Part shown: one piece after another, positions 6,973 through 18,900 of the stretch | Position numbering within the stretch: position 1 is the stretch's first letter | Layout: each line of letters starts with the position of its first letter | Assembly (NCBI GenBank): GCA_022710975.1 | Contig: JAKLGA010000010.1 | Coordinates: forward strand, 124,001 to 188,000 | Origin: Myxococcota bacterium | GTDB lineage: Bacteria > Myxococcota > B64-G9 | Length of the DNA stretch: 64,000 bases | Direction of reading: 5' to 3' | Program-made: the position numbers and the translations under genes | Notes under the pieces: model-generated | The model's database searches: none | Told to the model about the DNA's origin: nothing | Seen by the model: the letters and a program-made list of their open reading frames with translations, nothing else

Positions 6973-8224
6973 GCTCCGCCGCGGCTGGCTGGCCGGGTTT
7001 CGTTTCGACCGCCTGGAGCTGTCGGGCTCGCTGGGCGATCTTGGCACCTTCCTGCCGCTGGTGGTGGCCATGGTGCTCGCCAGCCGCCTCGATCTGGGGG
7101 TGGTGCTGGTGTGCGCCGGGCTGATGAACGTGGCCACCGGCTTGCTCTTCCGCCAGCCCGTCCCGGTCCAGCCCATGAAGGCCATCGCGGCCGTGGCCAT
7201 CACCGAGGGGCTCACCCAGGGGGAGCTGGTGGCCTCGGGCCTGGCGCTGGGCGGGATCATGCTGGCGCTGTCGCTGACCGGGGCCATCGGGCTGCTGACC
7301 CGCTGGGTGCCGCGGGCCGTGGTGCGGGGCATCCAGCTCGGGGTCGGGCTCAAGCTGGCCGTGCAGGGCTTCGCCTCCCTCGGGAAGCTGCCCTGGCTGG
7401 GCGCGGACTGCCTGCTGCTCGGGGTGGGGGCGGCCGCGCTGCTGCTGCTGCTGTGGGCCTGGCGGAAGCCGGCGGTGCTGTGGCTCTTCCTGGGCGGGCT
7501 CGCCTACCTGGCCCTGGTGCGGCCCGAGGCCTACCAGGGCCTGACGCCCGGCCTGCCGGCCTTCGCCCTGCACTGGCCCGCGGGCGCGGACTGGCTGGGT
7601 GGGCTGTGGAAGGCCGGCCTGCCGCAGGTCCCGCTGACCGTGCTGAACTCCGTGCTGGCGGTGTGCGCCCTGTCGGCCGATTACTTCCCCGGCCAGGGCA
7701 TCTCCCCCCGGCGCATGGCGGCCAGCGTGGGGCTGATGAACCTCCTGTGCGCACCGCTGGGCGGCATCCCCATGTGCCACGGCTCGGGCGGGCTGGCGGC
7801 CCAGGTGCTGTTCGGCGCCCGCACCGGCGGCAGCGTGGTCATGCTGGGTCTCGGCAAGGCGCTGGCCGGGCTCGCCTTCGGCGGCGCGCTCCTGAGCCTG
7901 CTGCAGTCCTACCCCTCGGCCATCCTGGGGGTGCTGCTGGTGTTCGCCGGGCTGGAGCTGGCGCGGGCGGCGCGGGAATCGCTGACCGGCCCGGGGCTGG
8001 TGGTGGTGCTGGCCACCGCGGCCGGCATCCTGGGGCTGGACACCGCCGCGGGCTTCCTGATCGGCTGCGCGCTGTCCGCGCTGGGCTGGGCCGCGCGGCG
8101 GCTCACGAGAGATCGACAACCCAAGGAGGAGATCCATGCGGAAGAAGCTGGTGGCCTGGGCGCTCGTGCTGCTGAGCCTGGCGGCGGGCCAGGCCGCGCT
8201 GGCGGCGGGCAAGCAGCAGGGTAA
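6965..8224 (+). CDS. MOT1-family (sulfate/molybdate permease-like) membrane transporter
   Basis: This 419-residue integral membrane protein has about ten predicted helices. The N-terminal LSGSLGDLGTFLPLVVAM and the QPVPVQPMKAIAA motif match the MFS_MOT1 family, whose characterised members carry molybdate and which resembles the SulP sulfate permeases; a second GGSVVMLGLGKALAG segment repeats the pattern in the C-terminal half. The start overlaps the fur-like gene by 8 bp. The reading frame continues 89 bp into the next gene; the last 30 or so residues (Gly/Ala-rich after RDRQPKEE) look like read-through and not a conserved part. Substrate oxyanion is a family-based inference. Grouping with a Fur-type regulator suggests metal-responsive control. 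Confidence 0.88.
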   Translation: MAELRRGWLAGFRFDRLELSGSLGDLGTFLPLVVAMVLASRLDLGVVLVCAGLMNVATGLLFRQPVPVQPMKAIAAVAITEGLTQGELVASGLALGGIMLALSLTGAIGLLTRWVPRAVVRGIQLGVGLKLAVQGFASLGKLPWLGADCLLLGVGAAALLLLLWAWRKPAVLWLFLGGLAYLALVRPEAYQGLTPGLPAFALHWPAGADWLGGLWKAGLPQVPLTVLNSVLAVCALSADYFPGQGISPRRMAASVGLMNLLCAPLGGIPMCHGSGGLAAQVLFGARTGGSVVMLGLGKALAGLAFGGALLSLLQSYPSAILGVLLVFAGLELARAARESLTGPGLVVVLATAAGILGLDTAAGFLIGCALSALGWAARRLTRDRQPKEEIHAEEAGGLGARAAEPGGGPGRAGGGQAAG

Positions 8225-9074
8225 GTTCTACGTCATCGGGATGGGCACCTCGCCCGACCTGGTCACCGTGCGCGGGCTGGAGGTGATCAAGCGGGCCGAC
8301 CTCGTCCTGCTGGAGGACAAGTCGGATCTCGAGGCCTGGGGCAAGTGGATCGGGAAGAAGCCGGTCGTCTACGCGCCTCACCTGGCGAAGGTCTTCTACG
8401 GGACCGATCCCGCCAGCCTGACGGACCCGGCCAAGCGGGCCTGGGCCGAGAAGAACGACGCCATCCGCAAGGAGCTGGCGGCGAAGGTCCAGCAGGCCGT
8501 CGTCGCCGGCAAGGTCGTGGCGTACCTGCAGTGGGGCGACGCGATGCTCTACGGCAACCTGTACCTGCTGGAGATGCTGCCGCCCGCGATCCCCACGGAG
8601 GTCGTGCCCGGGGTGGGTGCCTTCCAGGCCGCCAGCGCCGCCCTCGAGCGCAGCACGGTCTACGGCTGGGACACCAACGGGGTGATCCTGACCATGGGGG
8701 ACTGGCCCGGCCGGGCCGACACCAACGAAAAGTTGATGGCGGCCGGGACGAGCATGGTGTTCTACACCATGCACCTCGACTACCCCGCGGTCTTTGCGCA
8801 GCTCGCCAGGGCCTACCCGGCCGACACGCCCGTGGCGGTGGTGTCCTTCGCCGGGGATCCCCGGAACCAGAAGATCGAGCGCAGCACCGTGGGCAAGTTC
8901 CTGACCGAGGTGGACTGGGCCCACCTGCCAGCGGAGATGCACACCCTGTTCGTCGGCAAGTTCCTGACGGTCGGCCAGGCGCGCAAGGACGGGGTGAGCC
9001 ACGGCAAGGACTGGATCCAGCAGCAGCACGGGGACGACACGCCGCTCGGCCAGCCCACCTGCGAGCAGCCCTGA
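8136..9074 (+). CDS. tetrapyrrole methylase-fold protein with an N-terminal signal peptide
   Basis: The 312-residue protein begins with a clear signal peptide (MRKKLVAWALVLLSLAAGQA, cleavage near ALAAG) after a strong AAGGAGGAG ribosome site. A tetrapyrrole (corrin/porphyrin) methylase domain follows: VIGMGTSPDLVTVRGLEVIK (N-terminal strand and SAM/substrate loop), ADLVLLED, AYLQWGDAMLYGN (equivalent of the GDPxxYG motif), and VVPGVGAFQAASAAL. Family enzymes are cytoplasmic and need SAM, which is not expected in the periplasm, so export of an apparently intact fold is odd; binding or trafficking of a tetrapyrrole is an alternative to catalysis. It overlaps the end of the transporter gene by 89 bp and is the last gene of the fur operon. 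Function remains open. Confidence 0.82.
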   Translation: MRKKLVAWALVLLSLAAGQAALAAGKQQGKFYVIGMGTSPDLVTVRGLEVIKRADLVLLEDKSDLEAWGKWIGKKPVVYAPHLAKVFYGTDPASLTDPAKRAWAEKNDAIRKELAAKVQQAVVAGKVVAYLQWGDAMLYGNLYLLEMLPPAIPTEVVPGVGAFQAASAALERSTVYGWDTNGVILTMGDWPGRADTNEKLMAAGTSMVFYTMHLDYPAVFAQLARAYPADTPVAVVSFAGDPRNQKIERSTVGKFLTEVDWAHLPAEMHTLFVGKFLTVGQARKDGVSHGKDWIQQQHGDDTPLGQPTCEQP

Positions 9075-9112
9075 GGCGTGGCCCCGTCCCTGGGGCGCCG
9101 TGTGCTCGGTAG

Positions 9113-12024
<2,912 letters not shown>

Positions 12025-12028
<4 letters not shown>

Positions 12029-13080
12029 GTCTGCGTCCCCGCTCGCGCTGGCCCGCGGCCGCCGAACAGGCGGTGCCACAGGCCGCCCACGCCGGGCAGC
12101 GACAGCACCCGCTCGACCCGGGCCGCGCGCTCGCCGGCCGGCGCGGCCGCCAGGAGCCCGACCAGCTCGGCCGCCAGCCAGCCCTGCAGCGAGTGGAGGT
12201 AGGCCGCGAAGTACGGATCTCGGCCCGCGGCGTAGGAGCCCTCGCCGGCCCGGAACTGCTTGGCCGCCTCCAGGAAGCGGAGCAGCTCGGCCTCCAGCCG
12301 TTTCAGCGCGGCGCGCTCCGCGGGGGACTCCCAGATGGCCTGGCCGAAGCGGAACACCCGCCCCACGGGGCTGACCAGCTCCCGCAGCTTGGCCCAGGCG
12401 GTCCGGAAGGCCCCCGCCCTGGGCTTGCGCTGGAACAGGGGCCGCACGGGCGCCCAGGCCTGGACCAGGCCGTCGTGGTAACCCTGGAGCGTCCGCAGCC
12501 TGACCGCCAGCGGGGCCAGCGCCCGCTGCAGGTCCTGGCCCACGCGGTCCGCCTGGGCCTGGACCACCTCCTCCGCCGGCCGGGGCGCGGGCTGCCCCAG
12601 GGCGCGCTCGAGGGTCGCGCCGGCTTGCTTGAAGGCCAGGCGGGTCATGGCCAGGGCCGACTGGGGCAGCTTCTCGTCCAGCACCCGGGTGAGGAGCTCG
12701 GGCGAGGTGGTCTTGAACATGGCCGGGAAGAAGGCGATCAGCCGGCGCAGGTAGTTGCCCAGCTCCTCGGTGGGCTGGCGCTCGGCCACGGGCCGGCGGG
12801 TCACCTCGGCCAGCATGCGGCTGAAGCCCGCCAGCGCCTCGGGCAGGAGGTCCGCCTGGCAGAGCTTCGCCAGCACCTCGGCGCGCAGGCTCCGGCCGAG
12901 GCTGCGCTCCAGGCGCCTGCGCCGGCTCCGCAGCGCGCGCAGGGGGTTTCTGGCGCGGCAGGCCGGGCAGCGCCTGGCGAACCGCCCGAGGCTCGCGCCG
13001 CAGGCGCAGCGCATCGGGAGGTCGTCCCGCCAGGCCGCGCTCCACGCGGCCTCCCCGCCGTGCAAGGGCAGGTTGCTCAC
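12025..13080 (-). CDS. zinc-ribbon protein of unknown function, translationally coupled to the kinase
   Basis: The 351-residue soluble, mostly helical and Arg/Leu/Ala-rich protein has a possible zinc ribbon at its N terminus (C25-x-C27, C38-x2-C41: CACG...CPAC). The rest has no domain I recognise and no membrane segment. The GTG start at 13080 lacks a Shine-Dalgarno but lies 7 bp after a TTGACA-N17-TTGATC promoter-like pair, so translation may be leaderless; ATG at 13014 is an alternative that would still keep the ribbon. The 4-bp overlap with the Ser/Thr kinase gene implies a partner, adaptor or substrate of that kinase, which is inference only. Confidence 0.75.
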
Positions 13081-13087
13081 CCGGGTG

Positions 13088-13116
13088 GATCAACCACCCT
13101 TCTCGCCGGCTGTCAA
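13088..13116 (-). promoter_or_regulatory. candidate promoter of the zinc-ribbon/kinase operon, possibly leaderless
   Basis: Minus-strand consensus TTGACA (13111-13116) is followed after 17 bp by TTGATC (13088-13093). Only 7 bp separate the -10 box from the GTG at 13080, so the transcript would start at or next to the start codon. Confidence 0.4.
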
Positions 13117-13160
13117 CGGGCGGGGTTGGATTCCGGCCCGGAACCTGATAGACAGGCCGC

Positions 13161-13880
13161 GTGGAACTGCGAGCGCTGAGGACCCGCTTCTCCGCCGTGC
13201 TGGCCCGCAAGGGCCTGGCCTGGCAGGCCTGGAAGATGACCATCGGCCTGCTCACCGTGGCCTGGGTGTACGTGCTGTACATGCCGGCCTCGCACTACAC
13301 CGCGGACCGCTCGTACGATCTGCTGACGAGGCTGGACGCCTCCATCCCCTTCATCCCCTGGACCTGGTGGCTGTACTTCCCCGGCTACCTGTTCGGGCTG
13401 GCCTTCGCCATCATCGCCATCCGCGATGACAAGGTCTACCTGCGCTCGGTGGCCGCCATCATGCTGGCCCAGGTGCTCAACAGCGTGGTCTACCTCACCA
13501 TGCCCTCGACCTTCCCGCGGCCGGTGGACTGGCAGGGCACCGGCTTCACCGCCGAGGCCATCCGCTGGTTCTGGACCATCGACCCGCCCAACAACACCTT
13601 CCCCTCCAGCCACGTGGCCCTGGCGACGCTGGCGGCGCTCGCCCTGTGGCGCGAGCGGAACCCCTGGCGCTGGGTGCCCACGCTGACCGCCCTTGGCATC
13701 TTCGTGACCGTGCACACGGCCAAGCAGCACTACTGGATGGACGCGGTGGCCGGGGTGGCCATCGCCTTCCTGATGCACTTCCTGGTGTTCGAGGGCTGGC
13801 CGCGCCTGCGCGACCGCTCGCGCGGCGGCGGTCGGGACCCCTCGCGCTACCCGGCCAAGGAGCCGGCCGGCTCGGGCTGA
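13161..13880 (+). CDS. PAP2-superfamily membrane phosphatase/phosphotransferase
   Basis: The 239-residue protein has about six membrane helices. The PAP2 signature blocks are TFPSSHVALATLAAL (His of the SSH block) and TAKQHYWMDAVAG (catalytic His-x3-Asp). The first PAP2 block (K-x6-RP) is not evident; FPRPVDW upstream is only a weak counterpart, as in inositolphosphotransferase-like PAP2 proteins. The family dephosphorylates lipid phosphates or transfers phospho-headgroups at the membrane surface; the exact lipid is unknown. The start is GTG at 13161, diverging from the zinc-ribbon gene, and it converges with the ArfB gene (8 bp between stops). It appears monocistronic. Confidence 0.87.
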   Translation: MELRALRTRFSAVLARKGLAWQAWKMTIGLLTVAWVYVLYMPASHYTADRSYDLLTRLDASIPFIPWTWWLYFPGYLFGLAFAIIAIRDDKVYLRSVAAIMLAQVLNSVVYLTMPSTFPRPVDWQGTGFTAEAIRWFWTIDPPNNTFPSSHVALATLAALALWRERNPWRWVPTLTALGIFVTVHTAKQHYWMDAVAGVAIAFLMHFLVFEGWPRLRDRSRGGGRDPSRYPAKEPAGSG

Positions 13881-13888
13881 ACCCGGGC

Positions 13889-14335
13889 TCAGTCGGCGCC
13901 CTCCTGACCGCCTCCGCGGCGCAGCGTCTTCTTGGTCTTCTGGTGCCGCTTGTCGGCCAGCCGGCGCCGCTTCTGGCCGGCCGAGGGCCGGGTGGGGCGG
14001 CGCGGCTTGGGAGGGCGCTCCACCGCGCGCAGCATGTCGGTGAGCTTCTCCAGACAGGCCTCGATGTTGCGCGCCTGGTCGCGGTGCTCCTCGCTGGCGA
14101 GCACCAGCTCGCCCTCCCGGGTCACCCGGGAGCCGAAGCGGGCCAGGAAGCGCGCGCGCACGCCGGGCGGCAGGCTGGGGCTGTGACGGAGGTCCCAGCG
14201 CAGGACCGCCTTGGAGTTGACCTTGTTCACGTTCTGCCCGCCGGCGCCCGAGCTGCGGGCGAAGGTGAACTCGAGCTCGGCGCGCGGGATGCGCAGGCTC
14301 GCGCTCACCTCAAGGAATGCGCCGTCGAGGTCCAT
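13889..14335 (-). CDS. arfB: ArfB-type peptidyl-tRNA hydrolase (ribosome rescue factor)
   Basis: This 148-residue protein has the class-I release-factor domain with the catalytic GGQ at residues 32-34 in RSSGAGGQNVNKV and a basic C-terminal tail (KPRRPTRPS...KRRRLADKRHQKTKKTLRR). ArfB uses such a tail to probe the empty mRNA channel of stalled ribosomes. The length agrees with the family (about 140). The start at 14335 is taken because GGAGG lies upstream and the conserved fold begins there; the open frame extends 14 residues further without support. It hydrolyses peptidyl-tRNA on non-stop ribosomes in the cytoplasm. It is divergent from the Cys-rich lipoprotein gene and has its own TTGACC-N17-GAACAT promoter candidate at 14359-14387. 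Confidence 0.92.
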   Translation of the reverse strand: MDLDGAFLEVSASLRIPRAELEFTFARSSGAGGQNVNKVNSKAVLRWDLRHSPSLPPGVRARFLARFGSRVTREGELVLASEEHRDQARNIEACLEKLTDMLRAVERPPKPRRPTRPSAGQKRRRLADKRHQKTKKTLRRGGGQEGAD

Positions 14336-14400
14336 GGCTTGCCTCCGTGGCCTCTGGCATGTTCCGACCTCGGGCACCCCTGGTCAAGGACCTCTGAGAC

Positions 14401-14430
14401 GTGACCTTCTCCTTCTGGCGGGCGTATCAT
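14401..14430 (+). promoter_or_regulatory. candidate promoter of the Dickkopf-like lipoprotein gene
   Basis: GTGACC (14401-14406), 18-bp spacer and TATCAT (14425-14430, five of six consensus bases) lie 35 bp before the ATG at 14465, in the divergent region shared with arfB. Confidence 0.45.
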
Positions 14431-14464
14431 GCCCGTGGCGATCCACTCTCTTGGAGGTGAGGAG

Positions 14465-15811
14465 ATGAGGGCGAACCTGGTGGGCCTCTTCCTGCTCGCG
14501 GGCGCCGTGTGCTGGGTGGGCGCTGGCTGCTCGGACGACAGCGCGGGCGGGGACGACGGCGGCGTGGATGGGCTCGCGCAGGACGGGCAGGACGGCGCGT
14601 CCGGGGGTGACGACGGCCCGACCCAGGGCGACTGCTCGGCCACGGGGGCGACCTGCGGCTCGGCGGCGGAGTGCTGCTCTGGCCGGTGCCTGAATGGGCT
14701 GTGCGGGGATTGCCTGGCGCTGGGCCAGGAGTGCAGCGACTCCGCCGCGTGCTGCTCGGGCCGGTGCGAGTCGGTGGCCGGCGGCACCAACCAGTGCGTC
14801 GAGGGCGGCGCCTGCCTGGCCGACGGCTTCCTGTGCGTGCAGGCCGCGGATTGCTGCAGCCTGTCATGCCAGGAGGGCCGCTGCGTGGCCGAGGCGCTCT
14901 GCGCCCAGGTGGGCGAGGACTGCGCCGCGGACGCCGACTGCTGCAGCGACGACTGCGGCCAGGATCTGAAGTGCGCCTCCACCGGATCGAGCTGCCTGCC
15001 CCTGGGGGAGGCCTGCGCCAATGACGCCTCGTGCTGCTCGGGGGATTGCTCCGAGTCCGCGGACGGGCTGCGCTGCCAGCAGTCCTCGGTCTGCCGCGGC
15101 GAGGGCGACATCTGCGACGCGGCTGGCGACTGCTGCACCGGGGTGTGCACCGACGGGCTGTGCCCGGTGCTGGCCGAGTGCGGGACCGCGGGCCAGCCCT
15201 GCACGGGCTTCCACGAGTGCTGTTCGGGCCTGTGCTCGGATCCGGGCACCGGGACCCTGGTGTGCCAGTACGTGTCCGGCTGCCGGCCCATCGGCGAGGT
15301 GTGCCGGCGCGAGGCGGACTGCTGCGGGGGGCTGTGCGAGCCCGAGGGCATGACCGGGGTGTCGCGCTGCGAGAAGCCGCAGAACCCGGGCTGCCTGATG
15401 GCCGGGGAGACCTGCGGCGGCTTCTCCCAGGGGACGTCCTACAACTGCTGCCCGCCCGGGGCCGGCGGCGGCGCAGCCCTGTGCCTGGAGACCGAGCTCG
15501 GGGTGACCCGCTGCTTCGGCGAGGGCACGAACACGCAGTGCCTGGCGGACGGCGCCACCTGCGCCTTCGCGGACGAGTGCTGCAGCGGTCTCTGCCTGCC
15601 GGACGCGGGCGGGGCGCTGACGTGCGGCGCGGTGTGCGTGCCCGCGGCCGGGCTGTGCACCACCCACGCCGATTGCTGCTCCGGCCTGGTGTGCCTGGAC
15701 GGGTCGTGCCAGGAGAACCCCTACGCCTGCACCCCGCTGGGCGGGGCCTGCGAGACCGCCGCCGAGTGCTGCACCAGCGCTTGCACCAACCAGACCTGCA
15801 ACGAGCCCTGA
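14465..15811 (+). CDS. Cys-rich lipoprotein with Dickkopf-like CCSGxC repeats
   Basis: The 448-residue protein has a lipoprotein signal (MRANLVGLFLLAGAVCWVGAGC, lipobox Cys22) followed by an acidic Gly/Asp linker. About eleven repeats of the pattern C-x(3-6)-C-x5-CCSG-x-C-x(2-10)-C follow, for example AECCSGRCLNGLC and ADCCSDDC. This Dickkopf N-like pattern is frequent in Myxococcota and predicts a rod of small disulfide-bonded modules on the outer surface. There is no catalytic domain. The ATG at 14465 has TTGGAGGTGAGG before it. The next gene starts 113 bp downstream, also for a surface protein, but with its own promoter candidate. Function is unknown; a structural, adhesive or ligand-binding role is the usual guess. 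Confidence 0.85.
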   Translation: MRANLVGLFLLAGAVCWVGAGCSDDSAGGDDGGVDGLAQDGQDGASGGDDGPTQGDCSATGATCGSAAECCSGRCLNGLCGDCLALGQECSDSAACCSGRCESVAGGTNQCVEGGACLADGFLCVQAADCCSLSCQEGRCVAEALCAQVGEDCAADADCCSDDCGQDLKCASTGSSCLPLGEACANDASCCSGDCSESADGLRCQQSSVCRGEGDICDAAGDCCTGVCTDGLCPVLAECGTAGQPCTGFHECCSGLCSDPGTGTLVCQYVSGCRPIGEVCRREADCCGGLCEPEGMTGVSRCEKPQNPGCLMAGETCGGFSQGTSYNCCPPGAGGGAALCLETELGVTRCFGEGTNTQCLADGATCAFADECCSGLCLPDAGGALTCGAVCVPAAGLCTTHADCCSGLVCLDGSCQENPYACTPLGGACETAAECCTSACTNQTCNEP

Positions 15812-15825
15812 TCGAACCCCTGCCC

Positions 15826-15854
15826 TGGATCTGGCCTCGCGCCTGCGGTAGATC
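15826..15854 (+). promoter_or_regulatory. candidate promoter of the beta-helix/PKD giant gene
   Basis: TGGATC (15826-15831), 17-bp spacer and TAGATC (15849-15854) closely resemble the TGGACC/TAGCTT pairs at 2.9 and 5.2 kb. They precede the ATG at 15925 by 70 bp. Confidence 0.4.
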
Positions 15855-15924
15855 TCCGGAGGGCGAGGAACTCGCGGGTTCTTCCGTCTCTCGGGGCGGG
15901 ACCCACCATGCCAGGAGGATTTCC

Positions 15925-18900
15925 ATGAAGGTGCGGACGCATTCCGGCGCGGCGCTGGCGCTCGTGACCCTGCTCGGCCTGCTCGGGGCGGCCCCCGGGG
16001 CCCGGGCGGTCGACTACTCCGGCACCCTCAACTCGAACACCACCTGGAGCGCGGGCGACGTGGTGGTCGTCACCGGCGACCTCAGCGTGGCCCCGGGCAT
16101 CACCCTGACGGTGAACGAGGGCGCCCTGGTGCAGGTGCGCGGCGCCTACCGCCTCACGGTGAACGGGACGCTGGAGGTGAACGGCAGCCAGGCCGCCCCG
16201 GCCGTGTTCCAGCCCGAGAACGCCGGCGCGGCGCGGGGCGCCTGGGTCGGGCTCGTCGTGGAGGCTGGCGCGACCGTCGATCTGGAGCACGCGATCCTCC
16301 GCAAGGCCCAGTGGGGGCTGCAGGTCAACGGTCTCACCGCCAGCCCGGTCGGGGTGCGTCAGCCCGAGTTCTCCGAGTGCTCCCTGGGCGCGGTGAACGT
16401 GGTGAGCGGGGCGGGGGCGCGCTCGGCGACGCTGGACGCGGTGCGGGTGCACCACAACGGGACGAACTCGGGCAGCTCGGCGCTGTACGTGGGCAACGGG
16501 GAGAGCCTGACGGTGCAGAACGGGCTCTTCTACGCGAACACGGGCAACGGGCTGGAGAGCTACTACGGCACGCTGACGGCGACGAACTGCACGGTGCACG
16601 GGCAGACGGCTTACGGGCTGTACCTGTGGTACGGCACGGCCACGGTGAAGAACTGCATCGTGAGCGCGAACAGCTCGAATGGCATCTACACCAACGGGAC
16701 GAGCTACTCGGCCTCGTACAACGACGTGTGGGGGAACGGCAACAACGGCAACGCGGGCTCGAGCTCGATCAGCGCCAACCCCCTGTTCGTGGACGCGGCC
16801 GGGTACGACTTCGGCCTGACCCACCGCTCGCCGGGCCGGAAGCTGGGCGAGGGCGGGACCTGGCAGGGGGCGCTCGAGTGGGCCGGGGCCCAGACCGTGG
16901 GCAACCTGGGGTACGTGTGGGAGGACCTGACCATCCCGGCCGGGGACTTCGTCATCGCCGGCGACTTCACCGTGGCGCCCGGGGTGACCTTGACGGTCGA
17001 CCCGGGGGCGGTGCTGAAGTTCGCGGCCGTGGACGCCATGGGCTCGAACGACGCGCTGGCCGAGCTGCGGGTGGAGGGGACGCTGAACGCCGACGGCACG
17101 CTGGGGGAGCCGATCGAGCTGCGCCCCGAGAGCGACGGGGCGGCGCGCGGGTCCTGGACCGGGGTGGTGGCGCTCCCGGGCGCGAGCTTCACCCTGGACA
17201 GCGCGGTGATCCGCAAGGCCAAGGTCGGGTTGAGCTGCGAGGCGGCGGGCGCGCTGGTGACCCAGACGGAGATCGCCGACTGCACGCAGAACGCGGTGAA
17301 CGTGGTGAGCGGGGCGGGGGCGCGCTCGGCGACGCTGGACGCGGTGCGGGTGCACCACAACGGGACGAACTCGGGCAGCTCGGCGCTGTACGTGGGCAAC
17401 GGGGAGAGCCTGACGGTGCAGAACGGGCTCTTCTACGCGAACACGGGCAACGGGCTGGAGAGCTACTACGGCACGCTGACGGCGACGAACTGCACGGTGC
17501 ACGGGCAGACGGCTTACGGGCTGTACCTGTGGTACGGCACGGCCACGGTGAAGAACTGCATCGTGAGCGCGAACAGCTCGAATGGCATCTACACCAACGG
17601 GACGAGCTACTCTGCCTCGTACAACGACGTGTGGGGGAACGGCAACAACGGCAACGCGGGCTCGAGCTCGATCACCGAGGATCCCATGTTCGTCAACGTC
17701 GTCGAGCCCAACCTGCACCTGCTGGACTCGAGCCCGTGCATCGACACCGGCACCGCCACGGGCGCGCCCGACCACGACCTCGAGGGCCAGCCCCGGCCGC
17801 TGCAGGGCCGCGAGGTGGGCTCGCCCATCCACGACATGGGCGCCTACGAGTTCAACCGCACCTCGAACCGCTACCCGGTGGCGGACGCCGGCGCGGATCG
17901 CACGGTCGTCAAGGACGCGCCCGTCCAGTTCGACGGCAGCCCCTCGGTCGACCCGGACGGCAGCGTGGTGGCCTGGGCCTGGGACTTCGGCGACGGCCAG
18001 CTCGGCAGCGGTGCCACCCCGATCCACACCTACGCCACGGCCGGCACCTACCAGGTGACCCTGGTGGTGACCGACGACGGCGGGCTGACGGGCTCGGACC
18101 GGGCCAGCATCCACGTCAACACCCGGCCCACGGCCGCGGCCGGCCCGGACAAGAACGCCGCGGTGAACGAGACGGTGTACTTCGACGCCAGCGGCTCCGC
18201 CGACGTGGACGGCAGCCTGGTCGGCTTCCTGTGGGACTTCGGCGACGGGCAGACGGCCACGACCAGCTTCGCCAGCCACCGCTACGCCTCGTCCGGCCTC
18301 TACACGGCCACCCTGACCGTCACGGACGACGACGGCGCCTCGGCCAGCGACACGGCCCGGGTGACGGTCGGCGACCCCGCCGACACCACGGGTCCGGTGG
18401 TGATCCACACCCAGGTGCCCGACGGCCAGCCCGACGGCGTGGACGTGGCCGTGGTGGCCACCATCTCCGACGAGAGCGGCGTGCGCTCGGCCAGCCTGTA
18501 CTACCGCCCGACGGGGCAGCCGGGCTTCAGCGCGGCGCCCATGGTCGTGGTGGCCGGCAGCCAGTACGCCGGGCTCATCCCGGCCGCGGCGGTCACCACC
18601 GCCGGTGTGGACTACTACCTGGAGGCCGAGGACGACAGCCCGGCGCACAACCCGAGCCTGTCGCCCGCGGGCGGGGCGGGCGCGCCGTACCACTTCGGCG
18701 TGGTGGCGGTGGACCGCGATCCGCCCAGCATCGCGCACACCCCGGTGGGCGACGGCCAGCCAGCCGGCCAGCCGGTGTCCGTCACCGCCGAGGTGACCGA
18801 CGAGACCGGGATCGCCCTGGTGCGCCTGTGGTACCGCGTGGCCGGGGCCGCCGGGTTCACCTCCGTGGAGCTGATCCACGGGGCGGGCGACAGCTACCAG

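Noticed and set aside
4454-8212. A 1252-residue minus-strand frame crossing the kinase, glycosyltransferase, fur and transporter genes
   Set aside because: It spans several genes of both strands that have clear motifs and promoters, so it is only a GC-driven open frame.
9075-9112. GCCCC/GGGGC stem between the methylase and kinase stops as bidirectional terminator
   Set aside because: Only a 5-bp stem without T runs; not better than chance in this GC-rich sequence.
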